From Streptococcus gallolyticus (GTDB lineage Bacteria; Bacillota; Bacilli; Lactobacillales; Streptococcaceae), in the NCBI GenBank assembly GCA_019794795.1, contig JAIMFC010000001.1, forward strand, positions 186,001 to 250,000: a stretch of DNA of 64,000 nucleotides, written 5' to 3'. The notes under the pieces are model-generated. The model did not search any database. It was not told where the DNA came from and was given only the letters and a program-made list of their open reading frames with translations. Below are positions 50,912-59,816 of this stretch, piece by piece. The first letter of the stretch is position 1, and each line of letters starts with the position of its first letter. Both the position numbers and the translations under genes were made by a program.

Positions 50912-51783
50912 TGGCTGAGTTGAAGAAGATTGATGAAGCTCTTCATCGTTACTATAGCAAGACGCACAAGACGGTTTCGTCAGACTTGATTGAGGCCATC
51001 TTGTACTCAATCAATTGTGGTGGCAAGCGGATTCGCCCGATGGTGTTGTTGGAGATGTTAGAAGGGTTTGGAATTGGCTTGACGACTAATCACTATCAGG
51101 TCGCAGCAGCGTTGGAAATGATTCACACAGGCTCGTTGATTCATGATGACCTGCCTGCCATGGACAATGATGACTACCGTCGAGGTCGTCTGACCAATCA
51201 TAAGAAGTATGACGAAGCGATAGCTATTTTGGCGGGGGATTCTCTCTTTTTGGATCCTTTTGGATTGATTGCTGACGCTGATTTGCCAGCGGAGATACGA
51301 GTGAGGTTGATTTCAGAACTGTCACTTGCTTCAGGGACCTTTGGCATGGTGGGTGGACAGATGTTAGATATGCAGGGAGAAGAAAAAGACTTATCCCTAG
51401 AAGAATTGGCCCAGATTCATGCTAATAAGACTGGGAAATTGTTGGCTTTTCCATTTAAGGCGGCAGGGATTTTGGCTGAGCAGTCAGAAGAAGTTCTTAC
51501 CGAGCTTCATCAGGCAGGTGAATTAGTTGGACTCGCTTTCCAAGTGCGTGATGATATCCTAGACGTGACAGCGACTTTTGAAGAAATTGGCAAGACCCCT
51601 CAGAAAGACTTGTCAGCAGAAAAGTCAACCTATCCAAGCCTGCTTGGTTTGGAAAAGTCCTATCAAGTTCTCGAGGATTCACTAAATCAAGCGCTAGCCA
51701 TTTTCCAAAAACTAGAAAAAAATCAAGGGTTTGATGCAGGTCAAATAACAAAACTGATAGAAAGGTTGCGACTCAATGCCTAA
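50911..51783 (+). CDS. ispA: Polyprenyl (geranyl/farnesyl) diphosphate synthase
   Basis: This enzyme condenses isopentenyl diphosphate units from the mevalonate route into farnesyl diphosphate. The 290-residue protein has the first Asp-rich motif in 'SLIHDDLPAMDND', the 'GKLLAFPFKAAGILAE' region and the second motif 'FQVRDDILD'. The adjacent xseB and tlyA order is conserved in streptococci and bacilli. The chain-length preference (C15) is by family analogy. Confidence 0.94.
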   Translation: MAELKKIDEALHRYYSKTHKTVSSDLIEAILYSINCGGKRIRPMVLLEMLEGFGIGLTTNHYQVAAALEMIHTGSLIHDDLPAMDNDDYRRGRLTNHKKYDEAIAILAGDSLFLDPFGLIADADLPAEIRVRLISELSLASGTFGMVGGQMLDMQGEEKDLSLEELAQIHANKTGKLLAFPFKAAGILAEQSEEVLTELHQAGELVGLAFQVRDDILDVTATFEEIGKTPQKDLSAEKSTYPSLLGLEKSYQVLEDSLNQALAIFQKLEKNQGFDAGQITKLIERLRLNA

Positions 51784-52603
51784 AGAAAGAGTGGACGTTT
51801 TGGCCTTCAAACAAGGTCTCTTTGAAACGCGAGAACAGGCTAAACGTGGCGTCATGGCGGGGCTAGTAGTCTCCGTTCTCAATGGCGAGCGCTATGACAA
51901 GCCAGGCGAAAAGATTGACGAGGCGACGGAGCTAAAACTCAAGGGGGAAAAGCTCAAGTATGTCAGCCGTGGAGGCCTAAAACTAGAGAAGGCACTGGAA
52001 GTGTTTGGTATTTCCGTTGAAGGCAAGACTACGATTGATATCGGTGCTTCGACAGGTGGTTTTACCGATGTTATGCTGCAAAAAGGTGCCAAGCTAGTCT
52101 ACGCAGTAGATGTGGGAACCAACCAACTGGTTTGGAAACTACGCCAAGATAAGCGCGTGCGCTCGATGGAACAGTACAATTTCCGTTATGCAGAGGTTGC
52201 TGATTTCACAGAAGGTCTGCCAGCATTTGCCTCAATTGATGTGAGTTTTATTTCGTTGGATTTAATTTTGCCCGCTCTGCATGGGATTCTAGCGGATGGC
52301 GGTCAAGTTGTCGCTCTTATCAAGCCCCAATTTGAAGCGGGGCGCGAGCAGATTGGTAAAAATGGAATCGTCAAAGATAAGTCAGTCCATGAAAAAGTTC
52401 TAGAAACGGTGACAAATTTTGCCGTGGATTACGGATTTACAGTTAGAGGGTTAGATTTTTCACCGATTCAAGGCGGACATGGAAACATTGAATTTTTAGC
52501 TCATTTGAAAAAATCGGCTGACGCTCAAAATGTAGTAGCCGAACACATTTCGGAAATTACAAAAAAAGCACACGAGGAATTTAAGAAAAATGAAGAAAAG
52601 TGA
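51776..52603 (+). CDS. tlyA: TlyA-family rRNA 2'-O-methyltransferase (hemolysin A family)
   Basis: A 275-residue protein with an N-terminal S4 RNA-binding domain (about residues 4-65) and an FtsJ-type SAM methyltransferase ('TTIDIGASTGGFTDVMLQKGA', 'DVSFISLDLILPALHG', 'LIKPQFEAGREQIGKNGIVKD'). Mycobacterial TlyA methylates ribosomal RNA and affects capreomycin sensitivity; the 'hemolysin' name is historical. It overlaps ispA by eight bases and argR by fourteen. Confidence 0.93.
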   Translation: MPKERVDVLAFKQGLFETREQAKRGVMAGLVVSVLNGERYDKPGEKIDEATELKLKGEKLKYVSRGGLKLEKALEVFGISVEGKTTIDIGASTGGFTDVMLQKGAKLVYAVDVGTNQLVWKLRQDKRVRSMEQYNFRYAEVADFTEGLPAFASIDVSFISLDLILPALHGILADGGQVVALIKPQFEAGREQIGKNGIVKDKSVHEKVLETVTNFAVDYGFTVRGLDFSPIQGGHGNIEFLAHLKKSADAQNVVAEHISEITKKAHEEFKKNEEK

Positions 52604-53012
52604 TCGTTTACAATTGATAAAAGAATTGGTTTTGCGCTATCCAATTGACACTCAAGATGAAATCGTTGAACGTTTAAAAGAAGCGGGTGTGGTCGCTACA
52701 CAAGCCACTGTTTCACGAGATATTAAAGAATTGGGCATTATCAAAGTTCCATCAGAAAATGGCTACATTTACGGCTTTTCTAAAACAAATGCTGCTAAGC
52801 TACAAACGAGCAATATTCATCACTTATCAACCATGAACAACATGATCAATCTGCGTTTGGTACCAGGAAGCACAACAGTTGTAAAACGCCAAATTTTAGA
52901 ATTTTTTGCAGATGAGATTTTTAGTATCATTGCTGATGATGACTCCATCTTGTTGATTGTCAAAGATGAGGCTATTATTCCACAAATGGAACAAACCATG
53001 AAAGTCTGGTAG
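52590..53012 (+). CDS. argR: Arginine repressor, ArgR/AhrC family
   Basis: A 140-residue regulator of arginine metabolism. The winged helix is at residues about 3-65 ('YPIDTQDEIVERLKEAGVVATQATVSRDIKELGIIKVP'). The C-terminal hexamerisation and arginine-binding domain has 'IFSIIADDDSILLIVKDE', where the usual GTIAGDDT core is degenerate but keeps the acidic pair. Streptococci have two or three paralogues; the copy next to recN is often called AhrC or ArgR2. Confidence 0.92.
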   Translation: MKKSDRLQLIKELVLRYPIDTQDEIVERLKEAGVVATQATVSRDIKELGIIKVPSENGYIYGFSKTNAAKLQTSNIHHLSTMNNMINLRLVPGSTTVVKRQILEFFADEIFSIIADDDSILLIVKDEAIIPQMEQTMKVW

Positions 53013-53015
53013 GGT

Positions 53016-54671
53016 ATGCTCTTAGAAATTTCAATTAAAAATTTCGCCATTATCGAAGAGGTTCATCTGACTTTTGACAAGGGTATGACGGTGCTGACGG
53101 GAGAAACAGGTGCGGGTAAATCCATCATTATTGACGCTATGAACCTGCTCTTGGGAGCACGGGCGACAACGGATGTTGTTCGGCATGGAAAAACGAAAGC
53201 AGAGATGGAAGGGCTCTTTGCTGTTGAAGAAGGTCTGTTAACGGATTTTTTGGCAGACCAAGGGATTGAGGTGGCAGAGGAGCTGATTATCCGTCGCGAA
53301 GTTTTGGCGAATGGGCGCTCCGTCAGTCGTATCAATGGTCAGTTGGTCAATCTATCTGTTCTCCGTGAAGTTGGTCAGTATTTGGTGGATATCCATGGTC
53401 AACATGATCAGGAAGAACTGATGAAAGCTCAGCACCATATTCACTTGTTGGATAGTTTTGGAGAGGCCGATTTTTGGCAGTTAAAGGCGGATTATCAGGG
53501 CATTTTTGACCGTTATCGTACCCTTCGTAAGCAGGTGGTTGATAAGCAAAAAAATGAGCAGGAGCATAAGGCGCGGATTGAAATGCTGGAGTACCAAATG
53601 GCAGAGATTGAAGCGGCTGCTCTCCAAGCAGGTGAGGATGTTAAGTTAGAAAAAGAACGAGAAAAACTGCTCAACCATAAGCAGATTGCGGACACTCTGA
53701 CAAATGCCTTTACCATGCTGGATAATGAAGATTTTTCAAGTTTATCTAATTTGGGGTCTGCCATGAATGATCTGCAAAGTCTAGAAGAATTTGACCCTAC
53801 ATACAAGGAATTATCAGACAGTCTGACGGAAGCTTATTATGTGGTTGAAGAAGTGACCAAGACTTTGGGTGATGTTTTGGACAATCTGGACTTTGATGGC
53901 AATCGTCTACTCCAGTTAGAAAGTCGATTAGACCTGCTCAATACCATCACTCGAAAATATGGCGGTACTGTTGACGATGTCTTGGATTATTTGGTAAAAA
54001 TCACAGATGAATATAACCTCTTGACCGGCAACGATTTATCTGACGGCGATTGGGAAAGTCAACTCAAGCATGCAGAAAAAGACCTTCTGCACTTGGCTGA
54101 TCAACTCAGTCAGGCTCGACATGATTTGGCAGAAAATTTGGAGGCTGAAATCCGTCAAGAATTGCAAGATCTTTACATGGAAAAGGCTCAGTTCAAGGTT
54201 AATTTTAGCAAGGGCAAGTTTAATCGCGAGGGCAATGAAACGGTGGAATTTTACATTTCTGCTAATCCGGGAGAAGATTTTAAACCACTTGTTAAGGTGG
54301 CTTCTGGTGGAGAATTGTCGCGGTTGATGTTGGCAATCAAGTCGGCCTTCGCTCGTCGCGAAGACAAGACATCTATTGTCTTTGATGAGGTAGATACAGG
54401 TGTTTCAGGACGAGTTGCCCAGGCCATTGCCCAAAAGATTTACAAGATAGGTCAACACGGTCAAGTGCTAGCTATCTCGCATTTGCCTCAGGTTATTGCC
54501 ATTGCTGACTATCAATTTTTCATCGAAAAAGTGTCAGACGAGTCTTCAACTGTTTCTCGTGTTCGCTTGCTAACAAGAGAAGAACGTGTGGAAGAAATTG
54601 CCAAAATGTTGGCTGGTAGTGATGTGACAGAAGCAGCTCGTGTACAGGCAAGAGAGTTATTGAAGAAGTAG
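53016..54671 (+). CDS. recN: DNA repair protein RecN
   Basis: RecN is an SMC-like ATPase that gathers ends at double-strand breaks. The 551-residue protein has Walker A 'GETGAGKSIIIDAMNLLLGARA' near residue 30, a long coiled coil with 'GQHDQEELMKAQHHIHLLDSF' before it, the signature 'VASGGELSRLMLAIKSAFA' and Walker B 'SIVFDEVDTGVSGRVAQAI'. It begins three bases after argR with little ribosome site of its own. In pneumococcus recN is competence- and damage-linked. Confidence 0.96.
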   Translation: MLLEISIKNFAIIEEVHLTFDKGMTVLTGETGAGKSIIIDAMNLLLGARATTDVVRHGKTKAEMEGLFAVEEGLLTDFLADQGIEVAEELIIRREVLANGRSVSRINGQLVNLSVLREVGQYLVDIHGQHDQEELMKAQHHIHLLDSFGEADFWQLKADYQGIFDRYRTLRKQVVDKQKNEQEHKARIEMLEYQMAEIEAAALQAGEDVKLEKEREKLLNHKQIADTLTNAFTMLDNEDFSSLSNLGSAMNDLQSLEEFDPTYKELSDSLTEAYYVVEEVTKTLGDVLDNLDFDGNRLLQLESRLDLLNTITRKYGGTVDDVLDYLVKITDEYNLLTGNDLSDGDWESQLKHAEKDLLHLADQLSQARHDLAENLEAEIRQELQDLYMEKAQFKVNFSKGKFNREGNETVEFYISANPGEDFKPLVKVASGGELSRLMLAIKSAFARREDKTSIVFDEVDTGVSGRVAQAIAQKIYKIGQHGQVLAISHLPQVIAIADYQFFIEKVSDESSTVSRVRLLTREERVEEIAKMLAGSDVTEAARVQARELLKK

Positions 54672-54862
54672 GCTGTGGCTGAGAACCTGTATCCACAGTT
54701 CAGTACTCTTATTCAGGGCTAATTTTCCCTTCACCATCGTTAGTTTTTTTCAAAATACAGTCAGTATTCTTTCAAAAAACTACCTTGATGACAAAAAAAT
54801 ATCTCCTGAATCAAAGCATTTCACGAGTGAATACAGATTCTTACTTTTTTGAAAGAAAAAAT

Positions 54863-55525
54863 ATGAAAAATAAAGACGATATTCTACGAGAAACTGAGAT
54901 TTTTGTAGAGAGTAGATTAGCGAGCGAAGCCAGTGGTCATGACTGGTGGCATATTGTCCGCGTCAGAAATATGGCAATCCGCTTAGCAAGGGAAGAAGGA
55001 GCAGATTCCTTTATTTGTCAGTTGGCAGCCCTTTTGCATGACTTGTCAGACGAAAAGATTGCAGGGACAGAAGAGCAGGGCTTAGCGATTGTCAGACAGT
55101 GGCTGATAAACCAGGAAGCAGCTGAGGAAATCATTTCAGAGATTTTGGACATTATTCAAAAAATGTCTTTTAAAGGAGGCACGCAGTTAGATGCTCAGCT
55201 TTCTTTAGAAGGTCAGGTGGTGCAGGATGCGGATCGTTTAGATGCTCTTGGGGCAATCGGAATCGCGCGGACCATGGCCTATTCGGGTAACAAAAGCCGC
55301 CTTATTCACAATCCAAACCTGTCCCCGCGCCAGCAAATGACCTTGGAAGAATACCGTTCTGGCAGGGATACAGCCATCAATCATTTCTACGAGAAACTTC
55401 TTCTCCTTAAAAATTATATGAATACCGAAACGGGACAAAGACTAGCAGCTGAGCGACATGCTTTTATGGAAGCCTACCTCAAACAATTTTATGCAGAATG
55501 GGATGGCTTGGATGGGCTTTCCTAA
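54863..55525 (+). CDS. HD-domain phosphohydrolase
   Basis: A 220-residue metal-dependent hydrolase. The HD signature reads 'GHDWWHIVRVRNMAIRLAREE' and 'LAALLHDLSDEK', and the downstream 'VVQDADRLDALGAIGIARTM' supplies the other metal ligands. The substrate is unknown; relatives dephosphorylate nucleotides. I use the ATG at 54863, behind GAAAGAAAAA, because homology starts there; an extension to 54785 is unlike the family. The 190 bases before it hold an imperfect CTGTGG/CCACAG hairpin and no gene. Confidence 0.88.
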   Translation: MKNKDDILRETEIFVESRLASEASGHDWWHIVRVRNMAIRLAREEGADSFICQLAALLHDLSDEKIAGTEEQGLAIVRQWLINQEAAEEIISEILDIIQKMSFKGGTQLDAQLSLEGQVVQDADRLDALGAIGIARTMAYSGNKSRLIHNPNLSPRQQMTLEEYRSGRDTAINHFYEKLLLLKNYMNTETGQRLAAERHAFMEAYLKQFYAEWDGLDGLS

Positions 55526-55608
55526 ACTATATTTGCGAGTACCTATTTTTCTAAAAATTTGGTATAATGGTAGTCAAGAAATTCAAAGAATGTGAAGTAG
55601 AACGAGAA

Positions 55609-56442
55609 ATGCCAAGTATTAAAATTGTAACGGATTCTAGCAATACGATTGAACCAGAATTGGTCAAGGAACTAGATATCACAGTTGTACCACTTTCCGT
55701 CATGATTGATGGGGTCGTTTACTCAGATGCCAACCTCGAAGAAGGTCAATTTCTGAACTTGATGAAGGGGAGCAAAAATCTTCCTAAAACCAGTCAGCCA
55801 CCAGTTGGTTTGTTTGCAGAAGTTTTTGAAAGTTTGGCTAGTGATGGGAGCGAAATTATCGCGATTACCTTGTCCCACGCTCTCTCAGGAACGGTAGAAG
55901 CAGCCCGTCAAGGGGCGACCTTGTCAGGTGCAGATGTAACAATCATTGACTCTGGCTTTACCGATCAGGCGACAAAATTTCAAGTAACGACAGCGGCTCG
56001 TATGGCACAAGCTGGCGCAAGCAAGGAAGAAATCTTAGCTGCCATTCAAGAAGTTCATGATAAGACGCAGTTGTTTATCGGTGTTTCTACTTTGGAAAAT
56101 CTGGTTAAAGGTGGACGTATTGGCCGTGTGACAGGACTTCTCAGCTCTCTTTTGAACATTCGAGTGATTATGGAAATGAAAAATCATGCCCTCAATCCGA
56201 TTGTAAAAGGACGCGGTGCTAAGACTTTCAAAAAATGGCTGGATGAATTTATTGCTGGACTTGGAGACAAGAAAATTGCAGAATTGGGAATTTCCTATGC
56301 AGGGACACGTGATTTTGCGGAGGAAATGAAGGCGAAATTGCAAGAATTTGTTCCCGTTGAGATTCCTGTTTTAGAGACAAGCTCTATTATCCAAACACAT
56401 ACAGGCGAAGATGCCTGGGCTATTCTTGTACGCTATGAATAA
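55609..56442 (+). CDS. DegV-family fatty-acid-binding protein
   Basis: A 277-residue protein of the DegV/FakB group, which holds a fatty acid for phosphorylation by FakA. Family text includes '[28 protein letters not shown]', '[10 protein letters not shown]', '[19 protein letters not shown]' and 'GGRIGRV'. The TSS and SxxLSGT segments contact the acyl carboxylate. The ATG at 55609 matches the family start; an upstream in-frame ATG at 55567 lies within a TATAAT promoter. It overlaps the next gene by eight bases. Confidence 0.92.
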   Translation: MPSIKIVTDSSNTIEPELVKELDITVVPLSVMIDGVVYSDANLEEGQFLNLMKGSKNLPKTSQPPVGLFAEVFESLASDGSEIIAITLSHALSGTVEAARQGATLSGADVTIIDSGFTDQATKFQVTTAARMAQAGASKEEILAAIQEVHDKTQLFIGVSTLENLVKGGRIGRVTGLLSSLLNIRVIMEMKNHALNPIVKGRGAKTFKKWLDEFIAGLGDKKIAELGISYAGTRDFAEEMKAKLQEFVPVEIPVLETSSIIQTHTGEDAWAILVRYE

Positions 56443-57298
56443 TCGAAAAATATTGCAAGGACTGGTCTTCTTTTTTACCAGTCTTTTAGGTTTTCTCTTT
56501 CTTTTCCAAGCTTTGATTCCGACAGCGCCAGCCCTTTTGACAAAAAAAGACTATGAAAAAACGGTTCGACCACAGTTGCATTATGTCGCTTTGGGAGATT
56601 CCTTGACTCAGGGAGTAGGAGACTCGACCAATCAAGGTGGCTTTGTCCCGCTCTTGTCTCAGTCTTTGACCAACGAATATGGTTATGAAGTCATTGCTGA
56701 AAATTATGGTATTTCGGGAAATACCAGCAAGCAGATTTTAGTGCGCATACAGGAAGATAGTCAGTTAGCTGCCAGCCTAAAGAAGGCAGATGTCATGACT
56801 TTGACGGTCGGGGGAAATGACTTGCGCTATGTGATTCTAAATAACATTCAGAGCTTAAAAATTTCTACCTTCACAAAGCCAGCCAAGGCTTACAGCAAAC
56901 GTCTTAAAAAGATTATTGAGACTGCCCGACAAGAAAATAAGGATCTCCCTATCTACGTACTGGGCATTTACAATCCTTACTATCTAAATTTTCCTGAAAT
57001 GACGGATATGCAGACGATTGTGGACAATTGGAATGAGACTACGCAAGCTAGCTTGAAAGGTTACGACAATGTTTATTTTGTCCCTATCAATGATTTGCTG
57101 TACCAAGGTTTGAATGGGCAGGATAGCTTTGATTCAAGCCGCTCCTCCTCGTCTTCGCAGACCTCTACAAGTTCCAGTCAGACCAATAATCTTCTCTATG
57201 AAGGAGACAATTTTCACCCCAATAATACGGGTTATGAAATCATGAAAGCAGCAGTAATGGAGAAAATTCATGAAACAAAAGACAAGTGGAAAAATTAA
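56435..57298 (+). CDS. Membrane-anchored SGNH/GDSL lipase-esterase
   Basis: A 287-residue protein with one N-terminal membrane segment (about residues 7-27) and an extracellular SGNH hydrolase domain. Block I is '[15 protein letters not shown]', block III '[10 protein letters not shown]' and block V '[13 protein letters not shown]'. Just before block V is a serine-rich insert of about 20 residues, likely a flexible loop. The substrate (cell-wall or lipid ester) is unknown. It has no clear ribosome site and seems coupled to the DegV gene. The 3' end overlaps ypmS by 29 bases. Confidence 0.87.
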   Translation: MNNRKILQGLVFFFTSLLGFLFLFQALIPTAPALLTKKDYEKTVRPQLHYVALGDSLTQGVGDSTNQGGFVPLLSQSLTNEYGYEVIAENYGISGNTSKQILVRIQEDSQLAASLKKADVMTLTVGGNDLRYVILNNIQSLKISTFTKPAKAYSKRLKKIIETARQENKDLPIYVLGIYNPYYLNFPEMTDMQTIVDNWNETTQASLKGYDNVYFVPINDLLYQGLNGQDSFDSSRSSSSSQTSTSSSQTNNLLYEGDNFHPNNTGYEIMKAAVMEKIHETKDKWKN

Positions 57299-57866
57299 TG
57301 GTTGGAAATGGGCTTTTTTACTCTTGTTGTCTGCTCTGATAGCTGTCAGCCTGGTTCTCTTTTTTAGGATAACCAGTAGCAGAGAAAATACCAGCCAGAT
57401 TGTGGTTAGCAGTAAAAAGGATCCTAAAATTGGAACATTTTCGACCAGTCGAGATCAGCTAAATGACACGATTGCGGCTTATCTCAAAGATTATCAGAAA
57501 AAAGGTTTTACCTATAAGGTTTATGCTACGAATCAACTGGTCTTGTTTGAAGGACAATATGAGCTCTTTGGAGCCGACATACCACTCTATATTTACTTCC
57601 AACCGAGTAAATTGGAAGATGGGAGTGTTTTGTTGACGGTGACGGAAATCTCAGCAGGAAGTCTTTCGTTTCCAAAAGCAGAGGTCTTGTCTTACTTGCA
57701 AAATAATTATAAATTGCCCTCATTTATCAGTATCGACATAGAAGCAGCGACAGTAAAAGTTAGTCTATCAGATATAAAAAACGACTTGGGTATCTATGTA
57801 AAAGCCAACACAATTGACCTCTACAATGACCAAATATTATTTGATTTGTACCGTAGAAAATCTTGA
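57270..57866 (+). CDS. YpmS-family membrane-anchored protein (DUF2140)
   Basis: A 198-residue protein with one N-terminal membrane helix (about residues 10-30) and an extracellular domain with the YpmS-like 'YLQNNYKLPSFISIDIEAATVKVSLSDI' segment. Function is unknown. It is the last gene of the degV-lipase-ypmS unit, before the HU promoter. Adjacency to a GDSL lipase (YpmR in Bacillus) is a conserved pairing and supports the assignment. Confidence 0.85.
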   Translation: MKQKTSGKINGWKWAFLLLLSALIAVSLVLFFRITSSRENTSQIVVSSKKDPKIGTFSTSRDQLNDTIAAYLKDYQKKGFTYKVYATNQLVLFEGQYELFGADIPLYIYFQPSKLEDGSVLLTVTEISAGSLSFPKAEVLSYLQNNYKLPSFISIDIEAATVKVSLSDIKNDLGIYVKANTIDLYNDQILFDLYRRKS

Positions 57867-57893
57867 AAAAAGGTTTGAAAAACCTGTTAAAAA

Positions 57894-57922
57894 CTTGACT
57901 ATAATCGTTTTTTCGGGTAAGA
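57894..57922 (+). promoter_or_regulatory. Promoter of hup
   Basis: A TTGACT -35 and a TAAGAT -10 with about 17 bases between lie in this stretch, roughly 45 bases before the HU ATG. GGAGG precedes the start codon. Confidence 0.5.
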
Positions 57923-57968
57923 TAATAGGGTGAGTAAAAACTCAGAAAATTATTGGAGGACTTAGCAA

Positions 57969-58244
57969 ATGGCTAATAAACAAGATTTGATCGCAAAAGT
58001 TGCAGAAGCAACCTCATTGACTAAAAAAGATTCAGCAGCAGCAGTTGATGCAGTATTTGCAGCAGTAACTGACTACCTTGCAGCTGGTGAAAAAGTACAA
58101 TTGATCGGTTTCGGTAACTTTGAAGTTCGCGAACGTGCAGAACGTAAAGGTCGCAACCCTCAAACTAAAGAAGAAATCACAATCGCAGCTTCAAAAGTTC
58201 CAGCATTCAAAGCTGGTAAAGCTCTTAAAGACGCTGTTAAATAG
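57969..58244 (+). CDS. hup: DNA-binding protein HU
   Basis: HU is the main nucleoid protein of streptococci and bends DNA as a homodimer. The 91-residue product is textbook: '[28 protein letters not shown]', '[27 protein letters not shown]' (the beta arms) and '[16 protein letters not shown]'. It has its own promoter, a GGAGG site and a strong terminator, and its codon use looks like that of a highly expressed gene. Confidence 0.98.
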   Translation: MANKQDLIAKVAEATSLTKKDSAAAVDAVFAAVTDYLAAGEKVQLIGFGNFEVRERAERKGRNPQTKEEITIAASKVPAFKAGKALKDAVK

Positions 58245-58257
58245 TTGCGACTTAAAA

Positions 58258-58301
58258 AGCCTATTGTATCAACGTTTCAGCGTTGTGCAGTAGGCTTTTT
58301 T
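58258..58301 (+). terminator. Strong terminator after hup
   Basis: A long stem closes with AGCCTA/TAGGCT and contains an inner CAACG/CGTTG pair. It is followed by T residues. Confidence 0.8.
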
Positions 58302-58532
58302 CTATGTTTTGGGGAAAAACTTTAGTAGTTTTCCAAGACTTTGGTTACATTTTATTTTTTTAGTGATGTGGGGAGATATCTGATTTAGCATCTTTTAAAA
58401 AAGTAAACTTGGAAGTGAGTTCTTTATCAATATATTTGAGGTGTAATTTGATTGTGAGGATGGTGAAATAATTGAAAACACATTTCCATAGAGTTATAAT
58501 TATATTATGAATAAACTAAAGGAGAGGTAGTC
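58302..58532. other. AT-rich intergenic stretch without a recognisable gene
   Basis: This stretch lies between the hup terminator and the acidic small protein. A TATATTATG-like -10 lies near 58500. No ORF with a ribosome site was found. Confidence 0.5.
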
Positions 58533-58829
58533 ATGCAGATTATCGAAAGCTATCTACGTGTAGCGGAAAAAGCAGATACATTCAGCGAAATTTTTGGCTA
58601 TCGTTTAGTAGCACCTATTTTTCCTGTAGCGGCTATCTATGGACCACAGGAAGAGAGCGATATCTTTGAGGCAAAATTGGATAAATGCATTAAAGATAAA
58701 TATGATTACTTTGAAGATGAATATGGCTATGACTCAGATGAAAAAGATGTAGACTACAACGTGAAAAGTATGTATTTTACGATTGTTAATATCATTAAGC
58801 ACCGATATGGTGCTTTTTTATCTCCCTAA
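58533..58829 (+). CDS. Acidic small protein of unknown function
   Basis: A 98-residue, strongly acidic protein with an AAAGGAGAGG ribosome site ideally spaced before the ATG. The middle is rich in Asp, Glu, Tyr and Lys ('YFEDEYGYDSDEKDVDY'), with no membrane helix or motif I know. A terminator hairpin (58798-58819) lies inside its last eleven codons. Acidity and position next to decayed DNA recall immunity proteins of toxin systems, but that is only a guess. It could be a truncated remnant. Confidence 0.55.
   Translation: MQIIESYLRVAEKADTFSEIFGYRLVAPIFPVAAIYGPQEESDIFEAKLDKCIKDKYDYFEDEYGYDSDEKDVDYNVKSMYFTIVNIIKHRYGAFLSP
58798..58819 (+). terminator. Terminator embedded in the 3' end of the acidic gene
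   Basis: The stem AGCACC/GGTGCT with a GATAT loop is followed by six T residues. It lies before the stop codon (58827-58829). Confidence 0.7.
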
Positions 58830-58846
58830 AATGAAAGGTGGCAGAT

Positions 58847-59100
58847 ATGAACAAACAAATTTTGGAACTTACTCCTAATACTTTACCAAGAGTAGTATTA
58901 GTATATGTCAAAGAAAATATCTTGTTGGACAAGTTGGGAACCTCTTGTTTTGTCGTACTATAGAGGGGGCAACCTGTAAAAATTATTAGACTCTCAAAGT
59001 TGTAGATGAAAATTTTATTTATGGAAGTAGATAATTTCAACTAAGCATTGGTGGATTTCATAGCTATAATTGTAAAATATGTGTCTAACAGAGCTTTATA
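58847..59100 (+). pseudogene. Probable decayed ORF with frameshifts
   Basis: An AAAGGTGG-preceded ATG at 58847 opens a 38-codon frame that stops at 58963. Downstream, short open stretches continue in shifting frames ('TLKVVDENFIYGSR', then 'FQLSIGGFHSYNCKICV'), which suggests a former gene broken by several small changes. I cannot name the family. Confidence 0.3.
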
Positions 59101-59166
59101 GAAAAGAATTAGAACTTGATGATAATTTTTTGATGTTTTGAAATGAGATAAGTAAAACAATACAAA

Positions 59167-59300
59167 AAATCCAACACGGAGGTTGGACTTTCAAGGAGAT
59201 TATCCTCTAGTCTAGTGAACTAGAGGATGAAATATTTAGGATACACCTATAGTATAAGGGATTGGCTTGCTGCTGACATCCGTCTCAGGTCTGATTTTAC
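59167..59300 (+). repeat. Dispersed repeat family 2, copy 3, with a palindromic insertion
   Basis: In this orientation TTCAAGGAGATTAT is followed by a 22-base insertion containing the perfect inverted repeat CCTCTAGT/ACTAGAGG (59204-59226). Then comes GAAATATTTAGGAT and, further on, CATCCGTCTCAGGTCTGATT, matching the reverse complements of the copies at 39044-39140 and 49034-49115 with changes. Confidence 0.45.
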
Positions 59301-59347
59301 AAAGATACTATTTTGTGGTAGGATAAAACATCATAAGGAGAAAGCAT

Positions 59348-59815
59348 ATGATTCGAAGAGCAAGTCAGACAGACATTCCAGTCTTGATTCATTTTTTACA
59401 GCAGATTTTATTGGTGCATCACCAGGTGCGTCCAGATATTTTTAAGGCAAAGGGGCAGAAGTTCTCATTTGAAGAATTAGAGAAACTGGTGCTCGATGAC
59501 CAAAGACCGATTTTTGTTTATGAGAAAGAAGGGCAGATTTTAGGGCACCTTTTTTGTCAAATAAAGGAAGCTGACAGTAATGTGTTAGAGCTGATCAAAA
59601 CGCTGTTTATCGATGATCTTTGTGTGGATGAGTCTGCTCGTGGTCAAGCCATCGGCCAAAAACTCATGGACTTCGCTAAGGAATATGCTAAAGAACTTAG
59701 CTGTCACAATCTGACCTTAGATGTTTGGAATGATAATGCAGGTGCAGCTCGCTTTTATGAACGCTTGGGTATGTCAGCGCAGAAAACACGACTGGAAATG
59801 ATGTTAGAAGATTAG
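59348..59815 (+). CDS. GNAT-family N-acetyltransferase
   Basis: A 155-residue acetyltransferase. It starts 'MIRRASQTDIPVL', and the acetyl-CoA pyrophosphate loop is 'CVDESARGQAIGQKLMDFA' (R-G-x-x-I-G). The C-terminal 'LDVWNDNAGAARFYERLGM' is the standard beta-bulge and helix. The substrate is unknown. AAGGAG precedes the ATG. It is convergent with mvaA across a family 1 repeat. Confidence 0.9.
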   Translation: MIRRASQTDIPVLIHFLQQILLVHHQVRPDIFKAKGQKFSFEELEKLVLDDQRPIFVYEKEGQILGHLFCQIKEADSNVLELIKTLFIDDLCVDESARGQAIGQKLMDFAKEYAKELSCHNLTLDVWNDNAGAARFYERLGMSAQKTRLEMMLED

Positions 59816-59816
59816 A

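Larger units (their letters stand above)
58830..59347. other. 518-base region between the acidic gene and the GNAT gene
   Basis: It holds the probable decayed ORF, a CCAAC/GTTGG hairpin at 59171-59186 and the third copy of repeat family 2. I see no intact gene. An overlapping 72-codon frame from 59227 lacks support. Confidence 0.5.

Noticed and set aside
51776-52603. Hemolysin function for tlyA
   Set aside because: The domains are S4 plus FtsJ rRNA methyltransferase; the hemolysin label in older annotations is not supported by the sequence.
59227-59445. 72-codon plus-strand frame before and inside the GNAT gene
   Set aside because: It begins within repeat family 2 and overlaps the GNAT gene in another frame, with no ribosome site.
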